Positions 1-4,850 of a DNA stretch of 6,462 bases are shown here, in pieces. The first letter of the stretch is position 1, and the number at the start of each line of letters is the position of its first letter. The notes beneath the pieces were generated by a model. That model was not told the DNA's origin. It did no database searches and saw only the letters and a program-made list of their open reading frames with translations. The stretch is taken from contig DLIT01000067.1 of assembly GCA_002483865.1 (NCBI GenBank), positions 1,386 to 7,847 of the forward strand, given 5' to 3'. This DNA is from Brevundimonas sp. UBA7635. Lineage in GTDB: Bacteria; Pseudomonadota; Alphaproteobacteria; Caulobacterales; Caulobacteraceae. A program made the translations under genes and the position numbers.

Positions 1-645
1 GACGGCCTGCATCTCGGCCTGATCCAGCTTCATGAAGTCGCGGTTCAGGTTCTGGTTGGTGCCGGTGTTGCGCCAGCCCTGAATGCGCGGGCCGCGCTGG
101 TTGGGGCGTGAATAGGCGCTGGCGCGCTCATGGCCATCGACGCTGAGAATGGGGATCAGGATCAGATTGGCGCGGTCCAGCAGGTGGTCCTTGCCGTAGA
201 AGGCCATGTCGCGCAGCAGCATCATGCCCGCGTCCTTGCCGTCAATCTCGCCCGGGTGGATACCGGCCTGCACCAGCACGACCGGCTTGTTCGGATCGAA
301 CTGCGCGCCATCCTTGGAGGCGATGACGGCATAGATGTCGCGGCCCTCCGGCGAGGTGCCAAAGCTTTCAATGCGGATCAGGTCGGATGCCGCATCCAGA
401 CGGTCGAACCATGCGCGGGTGTCGGCATAGTTGGGGCTGAAGTTCAGCTCGGCGTCTTGCTCGAAACCCGAGGCCCATTCATCGCTGGCCGGTCGCAACA
501 GGGCGCGCGAGGCGCCATTCCACTGCGGTACCGGCGGCAGGAAGTCCTGATCCCATGGGGCGATATTGGTGATCGGGCGGGTATCAGACATAGCAGGACT
601 CGACATTAACGCGGCCATCACAGCCGCCAGCATGACCTGTCGCAT
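1..645 (-). CDS. M14-family zinc carboxypeptidase, secreted (3' end outside window)
   Basis: The 215 visible residues match the N-terminal half of an M14 (carboxypeptidase A-type) metallopeptidase, which removes C-terminal residues from peptides using one zinc ion. Residues 1-20 look like a Sec signal peptide (MRQVMLAAVMAALMSSPAMS), so the enzyme is probably periplasmic or exported. The zinc-binding HxxE is present as HPGE (H130, E133) within AGIHPGEIDG. SVDGHERA (168-175) follows, then a WRNTGTNQNLNRDF stretch (191-204) whose R192 and N201-R202 correspond to the substrate-carboxylate Arg and Asn-Arg of carboxypeptidase A. The third zinc ligand (His) and the catalytic Glu lie beyond the left edge and cannot be checked. 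The ATG at 645 is supported by a GGAGGGG ribosome-binding site at 650-656. The substrate is unknown. It lies downstream of the DUF3829 lipoprotein gene on the same strand, but a terminator separates the two, so it probably has its own promoter in 646-702. Confidence 0.88.
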   Translation of the reverse strand, partial: MRQVMLAAVMAALMSSPAMSDTRPITNIAPWDQDFLPPVPQWNGASRALLRPASDEWASGFEQDAELNFSPNYADTRAWFDRLDAASDLIRIESFGTSPEGRDIYAVIASKDGAQFDPNKPVVLVQAGIHPGEIDGKDAGMMLLRDMAFYGKDHLLDRANLILIPILSVDGHERASAYSRPNQRGPRIQGWRNTGTNQNLNRDFMKLDQAEMQAV

Positions 646-700
646 AAAGCCCCTCCAACAGGCGACAACGCCAACAGTCTAGGCCGGAACGGGGGCATAG

Positions 701-732
701 AAAAAGCCCCGATAAACGGTCATCGGGGCTTT
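701..732 (-). terminator. Rho-independent terminator of the DUF3829 lipoprotein gene
   Basis: Perfect 11-bp arms, AAAGCCCCGAT (703-713) and ATCGGGGCTTT (722-732), enclose an 8-nt loop. Read on the minus strand, the stem is followed by five T residues (701-705, partly within the stem). It begins 25 bp past the stop codon of the lipoprotein gene, as expected for its terminator. The right arm ends in TTT on the plus strand too, but there is no plus-strand gene upstream to terminate. Confidence 0.88.
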
Positions 733-756
733 CCTGAGATATCGCCGTGCGCGGGC

Positions 757-1689
757 TTAGCCAGGCATCTGGATGCGGTTCATGTCGTTGACCACTTGGT
801 TGTAGTTGTTGATCAACGCTTCCTGGTTGCTGTCGCTGGGGCTTTGCTTGGTGTCGCGGTACTGGCCGATCAGCGAGGTCAGGTTGGTGACGATCGAGGT
901 GTACCAGGACTTGTTCATGTCGCCGTCGTCCATCTTGGCCGAAGATTCACGAAGCTTGGCCAGATCGGCTTCCAGTTGGGTCACGAGGGTGTCGCCGGCG
1001 GCGAAATCGCCTTGGCCTGCCTTGGAGACCAGCAGTTCGGCGCGCGAAGTCGCTTGCAGCAGGTTGGCGGCGTTGTCCTCACCGGCCTTGCGCAGGGCTT
1101 CGATACGCTGGGCGCTTTGGGCACGGTCCTGTTCGGTCAGAACAACGTCCAGCTCATCAATCGATTTGAGGGTCGCTTCGAACAGGGACTTCATTTCGGC
1201 ATCTGCGGCCTTGCCCTTGGCCAGGGCGTCGTCACGGTAGGCGCGGGTCTCGTAGTAAGGACCCAGCTCCTTGTACTTGGCCAGCAAACCTTCGAGGTTC
1301 TGGATCAGCTTGTCTGCAGCAGCATCTGCGCTGGCGACCTGATTGCCCGCGTTAACCGCGCGACCGGCCTTCAGGCTGGTCAAGGCGCGCTCAAGCACGG
1401 AGCTTTGCGACGGGAAGTTCAAGGTCGCGGTCGGCTGGGCCGAGGCCACGTTCATGGTCTGATAGCGGTCGTACTGATAGGCGACGCCGAAGGTGCTGAT
1501 CAGTTCGTTGAAGCCGGTGGCATAGTTCGAAAACTTCTCGCCGACTTCTGCCGTCGCTTCGACGTTTGCAGAAGCGGAAGCTTGTTCACCCGCTGCAGGC
1601 GCTTCACCGGAATTGCCACACGCTGCCAGCAGCAGCGCTGACGCACACGCCGAAACCATGGCCGTCTTCGAACGGATAGACATTTTCAT
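757..1689 (-). CDS. DUF3829 (YiiG-like) lipoprotein
   Basis: This 310-residue protein has a lipoprotein signal peptide: basic start MKMSIRSK, hydrophobic stretch, then lipobox LAAC with the lipidated Cys at 24. Gly at +2 gives no inner-membrane retention signal, so outer-membrane anchoring facing the periplasm is inferred. A low-complexity Ala/Glu/Ser linker (about 26-50) leads into a largely helical domain. That domain resembles E. coli YiiG and the DUF3829 family: an early Tyr-rich segment (FSNYATGFNELIS), the signature YYETRAYRDDALAKGK (145-160), and a C-terminal YNQVVNDMNRI (296-306). YiiG has YKDDAFAKGK and YNEMVDDYNSL at the matching places. The biochemical function of the family is unknown. 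The start at 1689 is chosen because GGGGAG lies 7 nt upstream (1697-1702). The internal Met3 would be too close to that site. The gene appears monocistronic, with its own terminator at 701-732. Confidence 0.85.
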   Translation of the reverse strand: MKMSIRSKTAMVSACASALLLAACGNSGEAPAAGEQASASANVEATAEVGEKFSNYATGFNELISTFGVAYQYDRYQTMNVASAQPTATLNFPSQSSVLERALTSLKAGRAVNAGNQVASADAAADKLIQNLEGLLAKYKELGPYYETRAYRDDALAKGKAADAEMKSLFEATLKSIDELDVVLTEQDRAQSAQRIEALRKAGEDNAANLLQATSRAELLVSKAGQGDFAAGDTLVTQLEADLAKLRESSAKMDDGDMNKSWYTSIVTNLTSLIGQYRDTKQSPSDSNQEALINNYNQVVNDMNRIQMPG

Positions 1690-1748
1690 ACAGTTACTCC
1701 CCGCGGCGCGTCACCCACATCCGGATGCGCTAGGATAGGCCGCGTTGG

Positions 1749-1761
1749 TGAACTGTGTTCA
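1749..1761. promoter_or_regulatory. Inverted repeat upstream of the lipoprotein gene (possible operator)
   Basis: TGAAC-TGT-GTTCA is a perfect 5+3+5 palindrome, 60 bp upstream of the lipoprotein start in the 128-bp gap after the J-like gene. The gap also has an AT-rich patch (about 1770-1810) against a GC-rich background, a plausible promoter location. I could not assign confident -35 and -10 boxes, and no bound regulator is known. Confidence 0.25.
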
Positions 1762-1817
1762 GCAGAGAATGGTTCATCGAAAAACGACGAGAGAAATATA
1801 AAGTTTTGTGTCCGCGC

Positions 1818-2375
1818 TCAGCGCCAGTCGTCGGGCAGCGGCGCGCCGAGGTCAGCCGGAGTGCCGACCGGCATGCCAGCTTCTGCGCGAAGGGTGCGGA
1901 TCTGGTCCGGTGTCGTGGTTGCGAAAGTGTCCGCCATTTCAGCCGCATAGGCCGCACGGTGCTGTGCGATCGTATTAATCCAGAAATCCTCGGCGATTCC
2001 ATCGGGGCGGCGCGACCAAAGCGGCAGTTTCGCTTCATAGCCCGATGCGCGCTGTGCGACCTCGATCATCAGCTCAGGATCGGCGGCCAGCCAGCCATTG
2101 ATGGCCATGCCCGCTTGCTGGTTCAGCGCTGCGCGTACCTGAGCGGTTTCGGGATCCAGTTCTGCCCAAGGGCCGGTGCGCAATTGCCAGATATAAAACC
2201 AGAAGGCTGCCTTCAGCTTGTCGCCAGCGTCCCAATACTGCTGGAAAACATAGACAAGGTTAAAGGGGGAGATGTTCTCAAGATTGCCCAGAACATCGTC
2301 GATGGAGGGGATGCTTTCGGCAGGGGAAGGGGCAGGGGCAGGGGCAGGGGCTGGTTCTGCAACAGGTGATAGGCG
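1818..2375 (-). CDS. Uncharacterised C-terminal domain, likely the frameshifted continuation of the J-like gene
   Basis: This frame is open from just after a TGA (2376-2378) down to the TGA at 1818-1820, about 185 codons. It has no ATG or GTG start in its upstream half. The only start-like codon is TTG at 2181-2183, in the middle of protein-like sequence (FWFYIWQ directly before it), with no clear ribosome-binding site. From the hexamer repeat onward it reads a Pro-Ala linker (PAPAPAPAPSPAES), then a domain rich in aromatic residues: NISPFNLVYVFQQYWDAGDK, KAAFWFYIWQ, AINGWLAADPELM, KLPLWSRRPDGIAEDFW, ending APLPDDWR. I do not recognise the family, and no transmembrane segment or signal peptide is evident. 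The simplest reading is that this is the C-terminal part of the protein begun at 2536, displaced by one nucleotide within the repeat. Joined to it, the product would be about 239 residues. It could instead be a decayed gene or be expressed by translational slippage. Confidence 0.6.
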   Translation of the reverse strand, partial: RLSPVAEPAPAPAPAPSPAESIPSIDDVLGNLENISPFNLVYVFQQYWDAGDKLKAAFWFYIWQLRTGPWAELDPETAQVRAALNQQAGMAINGWLAADPELMIEVAQRASGYEAKLPLWSRRPDGIAEDFWINTIAQHRAAYAAEMADTFATTTPDQIRTLRAEAGMPVGTPADLGAPLPDDWR

Positions 2376-2536
2376 TCAATCACCTGACGGAACCGGTCCA
2401 CGTCTCCGCCCGGTAGGTCGGGGCGCGCAGCCTTGACGGCGACGCGGAAGGCCGCGCTCAGGGCCTGGGGCGTGAACGGCGTCGACAGGCCCAGCAGGGA
2501 GCGGGCCTGGGCGATATGAAGGGCGTCACCGGACAT
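2213..2536 (-). CDS. J-domain-like protein with RPD in place of HPD (N-terminal part of a split gene)
   Basis: Residues 8-61 resemble a compact DnaJ J domain: an ARSLLGL opening helix (11-17), FTPQALSAAFRVAVKAA (helix II, 21-37), then RPD (38-40) and DVDRFRQVIDAYHLLQ (helix III, 45-60). J domains normally use the HPD motif to stimulate the ATPase of Hsp70/DnaK. Here His is replaced by Arg (codon CGC at 2423-2425), so stimulation of DnaK is doubtful. After residue 61 the frame enters a hexamer repeat read as Pro-Leu pairs (QPLPLPLPLPLPKA), followed by 35 residues that look out of frame (SMFSSSIGTLATS). The neighbouring frame over the same DNA is protein-like to 1818, so the native protein probably continues there. 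The ATG at 2536 is preceded only by a weak GGGG ribosome-binding site. The gene is divergent from pdxH across 86 bp. There is no signal peptide, so the product is cytoplasmic. Confidence 0.65.
   Translation of the reverse strand: MSGDALHIAQARSLLGLSTPFTPQALSAAFRVAVKAARPDLPGGDVDRFRQVIDAYHLLQNQPLPLPLPLPLPKASPPSTMFWAILRTSPPLTLSMFSSSIGTLATS
2323..2352. repeat. GGGGCA hexamer tandem repeat inside the J-like gene
   Basis: There are five hexamer units: GGGGAA, GGGGCA three times (2329-2346), then GGGGCT. On the coding (minus) strand the unit encodes Pro-Leu in the J-domain frame and Pro-Ala in the downstream frame. Loss or gain of whole units keeps the frame. Gain or loss of one base in any of the five four-base homopolymer runs shifts it. 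This is the most likely site of the frame disruption. Confidence 0.85.
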
Positions 2537-2568
2537 GGCCCCAGCTTCGGCCCGATATGGTCAAGGCC

Positions 2569-2578
2569 CGGTTAACCG
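2569..2578. promoter_or_regulatory. CGGTTAACCG palindrome in the divergent J-like/pdxH promoter region
   Basis: A perfect 10-bp palindrome lies near the middle of the 86-bp gap between the divergent J-like gene and pdxH, 45 bp upstream of pdxH and 33 bp upstream of the J-like start. It could serve as an operator for one or both genes. It contains TTAACCG, close to the TTAACCAT form of CtrA half-site known in Caulobacter, but it is not an exact match and there is no second TTAA at the 7-bp spacing. Confidence 0.25.
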
Positions 2579-2622
2579 TGTGGCCCGTGGCGTCCGTGTT
2601 TTGCCGGTGTTAGGGTCCCGCC

Positions 2623-3285
2623 ATGACAGACCCGGTTATCCCGCCCAGTCCCTCAGCCGAAGACTATGCCGCGCGCCTGGCCGCCAATGCCGACGAGACG
2701 GTATTCGAGCGCACGGACCCGATCGCCCTGTTCATCGACTGGCTGGAAGAGGCCAAGGCGTCAGAGTTGAACGACGCCAATGCCCTGTGCCTGGCGACGG
2801 TGGACCGGGCAGGAATGCCCGATGCGCGCATGGTCCTGTTGAAGGACGTCGATCAGCGCGGCTTTACCTTCTACTCCAACCAGGAAAGCGCCAAGGGGAT
2901 GCAACTCGCGGACCAGCCGTCTGCGGCCCTGCTGTTCCACTGGAAAAGCCTGCATCGCCAGGTGCGGATTCGCGGTCAGGTCGAGCCGGTCAGCGCGGCC
3001 GAAGCGGATGCCTATTTCGCCAGCCGCGCGCGTGAGAGCCGGATTGGGGCCTGGGTGTCGGATCAGTCGCGTCCGCTGGACAGCCGCGCGACCCTGGAGG
3101 CGCGCGTCGCGGCGAAGACGGCCGAGTTTGAGGGACAGGAAGTCCTGCGCCCCGCCCACTGGTCGGGCTGGCGGGTCCTGCCTCAGTCGATCGAATTTTG
3201 GCGTGATCGGGCTTTCAGACTGCATGACCGGCTGAGGTTCGACCGTCAGGCCGAGGGCTGGACGCGCCTGCGCCTGTGGCCCTGA
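2623..3285 (+). CDS. pdxH: Pyridoxamine/pyridoxine 5'-phosphate oxidase
   Basis: PdxH oxidises pyridoxine or pyridoxamine 5'-phosphate to pyridoxal 5'-phosphate with FMN and O2, the last step of PLP synthesis and salvage in the cytoplasm. At 220 residues it is full length (E. coli 218). FMN-binding elements: RMVLLK (69-74), YS (84-85), K91, Q113, QS (148-149), W193 and R203. Substrate-phosphate and pyridine contacts: K74, Y131, R135, S139 and RLH (199-201). The C-terminal signature [20 protein letters not shown] (180-199) followed by LHDR is typical. One deviation is visible: the position matching FMN-contacting R88 of E. coli is Ala (A90, in ESAKG). The ATG at 2623 is preceded by a weak AGGG at 2612-2615, and the N-terminal extension before SAEDYAARL is normal for the family. 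The gene is divergent from the J-like gene and convergent with the TetR gene, so it is transcribed alone. Confidence 0.96.
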   Translation: MTDPVIPPSPSAEDYAARLAANADETVFERTDPIALFIDWLEEAKASELNDANALCLATVDRAGMPDARMVLLKDVDQRGFTFYSNQESAKGMQLADQPSAALLFHWKSLHRQVRIRGQVEPVSAAEADAYFASRARESRIGAWVSDQSRPLDSRATLEARVAAKTAEFEGQEVLRPAHWSGWRVLPQSIEFWRDRAFRLHDRLRFDRQAEGWTRLRLWP

Positions 3286-3324
3286 TCCTGAGATAGAAGG
3301 GTAAGTGACGGGACCAGATCAGGC
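3278..3324. terminator. Inverted repeat spanning both convergent stop codons (possible bidirectional terminator)
   Basis: CCTGATC (3281-3287) pairs with GATCAGG (3317-3323). Allowing one bulged C, the arms extend to GGCC(C)TGATC and GATCAGGCC. The loop is 29 nt, and there is no T-tract on either strand. The arms include the pdxH TGA (3283-3285) and the TetR-gene TGA (3319-3321), so the repeat sits exactly at the convergence point. A weak terminator or an RNA 3'-end stem is plausible, but the long loop and missing U-run keep confidence low. Confidence 0.3.
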
Positions 3325-3933
3325 CTTGTAACGAGCCAGGAAGGTTTCAACCGCATCCTCGGCGATCTGCTGGGGCGAACGGTTTGTGTCTGCTTCCTCA
3401 TCGTCGATAAGGGGGAGGAAAAAGATCGAATGTTCGATCATGCCCATCAGTTGACCTGCGGCGACAGTGCTGTTCTTGACCTTCAGGTCGCCCGATTTGT
3501 CCAGCTTCTTGATCAGGGCGATCAGGGAAGCGCCGAAGCGATTTCGGCCGCGTTCGAAGAAGCGGGATGACACATCGACAAACCGATGACGCTCGGCCAG
3601 GACCAGGCGGAATACGGCCTGAACATCCTCGTTGCTGAGGAATTCGGCGTAAAAGGCCAGAAGGGCGTTCAGGCGATCCTGAACAGACCCGGTCTCGGTC
3701 GGCAGGGCTTCCAACCTTTCCGAAATCTCTTCCGTGGCGGCATTGAGTACTGCCTCGAACAGCGCAGTTTTGCTTTCAAAGAAACCGTAAAGCGTTGCTG
3801 TAGATACGCCCGATTCCCGGGCTACGGGTTCCATGCGCGTGGCGGTAAACCCGTGCGTAACGAAGTGCTGTCTGGCCTGTCGGACGATTGTCGCTCGTCT
3901 AGGGTCTTTTAAATCGTGGACCAAATTGGTCAT
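3319..3933 (-). CDS. TetR/AcrR-family transcriptional regulator
   Basis: This 204-residue protein has the usual TetR length. The N-terminal DNA-binding domain occupies about residues 12-62: a helix with IVRQARQHFVTHGFTATRME, then the helix-turn-helix VARESGVSTATLYGFFESKT (37-56), the most conserved TetR signature. The C-terminal ligand and dimer domain contains AVFRLVLAERHRF (106-118), FFERGRNRFGASL (125-137) and AAGQLMGMIEHSIFF (158-172), resembling the TetR_C_7/AefR-like group. Members of this type are usually dimeric repressors released by small hydrophobic ligands. The ligand here cannot be deduced. The start at 3933 has a good GGGAAGG site at 3939-3945, 5 nt upstream. A palindrome at 3984-4004 upstream suggests autoregulation. 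No efflux pump adjoins it. The nearest genes are udk (same strand, upstream) and pdxH (convergent), so its regulon is unknown. The acyl-CoA ligase gene starting at 4851 is a speculative target. Confidence 0.92.
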   Translation of the reverse strand: MTNLVHDLKDPRRATIVRQARQHFVTHGFTATRMEPVARESGVSTATLYGFFESKTALFEAVLNAATEEISERLEALPTETGSVQDRLNALLAFYAEFLSNEDVQAVFRLVLAERHRFVDVSSRFFERGRNRFGASLIALIKKLDKSGDLKVKNSTVAAGQLMGMIEHSIFFLPLIDDEEADTNRSPQQIAEDAVETFLARYKA

Positions 3934-3983
3934 GTCAGCCTTCCCGGTTGGTAGAAAGACTGCCTCGATTACCTGAATATTGC

Positions 3984-4004
3984 AACGGTAACGGCGTTAT
4001 GGTT
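3984..4004. promoter_or_regulatory. Candidate TetR-type operator upstream of the regulator gene
   Basis: AACggTAACG-G-CGTTAtgGTT is a 10+1+10 palindrome with two mismatched pairs per arm. Its core TAACG-G-CGTTA (3989-3999) is perfect. It lies 51 bp upstream of the regulator's start codon, in the 81-bp gap after udk, and in the size range of TetR-family operators. TetR-family genes commonly repress themselves through such a site. Binding is inferred, not shown. Confidence 0.5.
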
Positions 4005-4014
4005 TGTAAACTAT

Positions 4015-4659
4015 CTATTTTCGCCATTGGGACAGTAGAGGATGCGCTAAAAGGGGCGCAGCAAGTCGAGTGACGGCTTGGGGATCTTCAAGCCGAACTG
4101 CTGCGGTTGCGTCAGCCACAATAAAATCCGCGTGGGTGCGAGAAGGTTCCGTAAGCCGCTCGTGACCCGGACGAACCGTCAGCAGATATTGATGAATGAC
4201 CGATTGCGCCGTTCGTCCGCGCTCATTCTGATCGCGCAGCAGGCGGCGGATGAAGCGGATGTCGGCAGGGGTGTCGACAAAGACCTTGATGTCGAACAGG
4301 GCGGTCAGGGCCGAGGTGCACAAGACATGGGTGCCCTCGACAATAATGACCTCGGCCGCCGGGATGGGCTCGCCGCCCGGATCACGCCCGTGGTGGATAA
4401 AGGAATAGAGCGGGGCTTCGATGGACTGGCCCTGTTTCAGCAGGGTCAGGTGCTCGATCAGCAGGTCGTGATCGCGGGCAGCCACGTCGTCGAAGTCATG
4501 GGTAGCTGCGTCAAAGCCAGGCACGCTGGCCGCATCGCGGTAATAGGAATCCTCACGCATCAGGCTGGCCACACCTTCGGGCAGGCTGTCGACAAGCGCC
4601 TCTGCCAGGGTGCTCTTGCCTGAGCCCGATCCTCCCGTGATGGCAATAAGGATGGTCAT
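4015..4659 (-). CDS. udk: Uridine kinase
   Basis: A P-loop kinase of the PRK/uridine kinase family, expected to phosphorylate uridine and cytidine to UMP and CMP in cytoplasmic pyrimidine salvage. From the start chosen here it has 214 residues (E. coli Udk 213). Walker A is GGSGSGKS (9-16). The nucleoside-site region follows: REDSYYRD (35-42) matching EDCYYKD of E. coli, THDFDD (53-58) and ARDHDLLIEHL (61-71). Then come APLYSFIHH (82-90), VIIVEG (104-109), VFVDTPADIRFIRRLLRD (126-143), NERGRT (145-150) and TVRPGHERLTEPSR (161-174). A longer reading from TTG at 4707 would add 16 residues unlike the family. The ATG at 4659 fits better, with GGAG 7 nt upstream. The region after 180 diverges from E. 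coli Udk, so a related nucleoside kinase remains possible. It is divergent from the acyl-CoA ligase gene. The TetR gene follows on the same strand and may receive read-through, since no clear terminator separates them. Confidence 0.88.
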   Translation of the reverse strand: MTILIAITGGSGSGKSTLAEALVDSLPEGVASLMREDSYYRDAASVPGFDAATHDFDDVAARDHDLLIEHLTLLKQGQSIEAPLYSFIHHGRDPGGEPIPAAEVIIVEGTHVLCTSALTALFDIKVFVDTPADIRFIRRLLRDQNERGRTAQSVIHQYLLTVRPGHERLTEPSRTHADFIVADATAAVRLEDPQAVTRLAAPLLAHPLLSQWRK

Positions 4660-4666
4660 GGGCGAG

Positions 4667-4670
4667 CTCC
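4667..4670 (-). promoter_or_regulatory. Ribosome-binding site setting the udk start at 4659
   Basis: GGAG on the minus strand stands 7 nt before the ATG at 4657-4659. This spacing, and the start of the conserved ILIAITGGSGSGKS right after the Met, decide for this start over the upstream TTG at 4705-4707. Confidence 0.7.
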
Positions 4671-4750
4671 GGGTCCGTGGGAGGCTGATACTACAGGTTG
4701 CGTTCAAGCGAGGCTATTCTTCCTAGGTAGCAAATATGACGATTTCAGGG

Positions 4751-4761
4751 GGCACTGTGCC
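4751..4761. promoter_or_regulatory. GGCAC-T-GTGCC palindrome (possible operator)
   Basis: A perfect 5+1+5 inverted repeat, 92 bp upstream of udk and 89 bp upstream of the ligase gene, so almost exactly central in the divergent gap. A regulator bound here could affect both promoters. No family is assigned. Confidence 0.3.
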
Positions 4762-4811
4762 ATGCCATCGCCCGTTGAAATTCATGATTCGACTGATAGC
4801 GTCGTCTCCAA

Positions 4812-4834
4812 GCTCCCCGCACCCGAATGGGAGC
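4812..4834 (+). promoter_or_regulatory. Possible 5'-leader hairpin before the acyl-CoA ligase gene
   Basis: GCTCCC (4812-4817) and GGGAGC (4829-4834) can pair around an 11-nt loop. The stem ends 6 nt before the AGGGAAG ribosome-binding site (4841-4847). There is no T-tract, so it is not a terminator. It may be a leader structure affecting initiation or a protein-binding dyad. Confidence 0.25.
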
Positions 4835-4850
4835 ACGCAAAGGGAAGACG

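Larger units (their letters stand above)
4660..4850. promoter_or_regulatory. Divergent intergenic region between udk and the acyl-CoA ligase gene
   Basis: This 191-bp gap must hold promoters for both genes. It contains a perfect palindrome GGCAC-T-GTGCC (4751-4761) and, nearer the ligase gene, a possible hairpin (4812-4834). A TTGAAA at 4775-4780 could be a -35 box for the plus strand, but no convincing -10 lies 16-18 bp downstream. A GATTC (4786-4790) is a potential CcrM-type GANTC methylation site if the host has that enzyme. No credible small gene is present. Confidence 0.35.

Noticed and set aside
796..1641. A long plus-strand open frame opposite the DUF3829 lipoprotein gene
   Set aside because: It mirrors the codon pattern of the clearly recognisable lipoprotein gene and encodes a low-complexity Val/Gly/Leu-rich product. 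It is a GC-rich shadow frame.
1749..1774. LexA (SOS) box from GAAC and GTTC elements
   Set aside because: The alphaproteobacterial LexA site is a direct repeat GTTC-N7-GTTC. Here the elements are inverted with 3 nt between them, and the other GAAC is 11 nt away.
1818..2183. An independent 121-residue gene starting at TTG 2183
   Set aside because: Protein-like sequence continues upstream of the TTG without a stop, and no ribosome-binding site is evident, so this is probably not a true start.
2323..2352. Hexamer repeat as a CRISPR-like or mobile repeat
   Set aside because: The units are only six bases, contiguous and without spacers, and encode a Pro-Ala or Pro-Leu linker. It is a simple coding microsatellite.
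1755..2369. A 204-codon plus-strand open frame opposite the J-like gene
   Set aside because: It is antisense to the J-like and C-terminal frames, has an unnatural composition (Arg/Gly repeats from the hexamer tract), and has no ribosome-binding site or recognisable motif.
4660..4707. N-terminal extension of udk from TTG 4707
   Set aside because: The added 16 residues do not resemble the family, and the ATG at 4659 has a GGAG at good spacing right before the P-loop strand.
4750..4768. Sigma-54 promoter on the minus strand (TGGCAT...TGC)
   Set aside because: The GG and GC elements are 11 rather than 10 nt apart and the -12 element lacks TTGC, so it does not meet the consensus.
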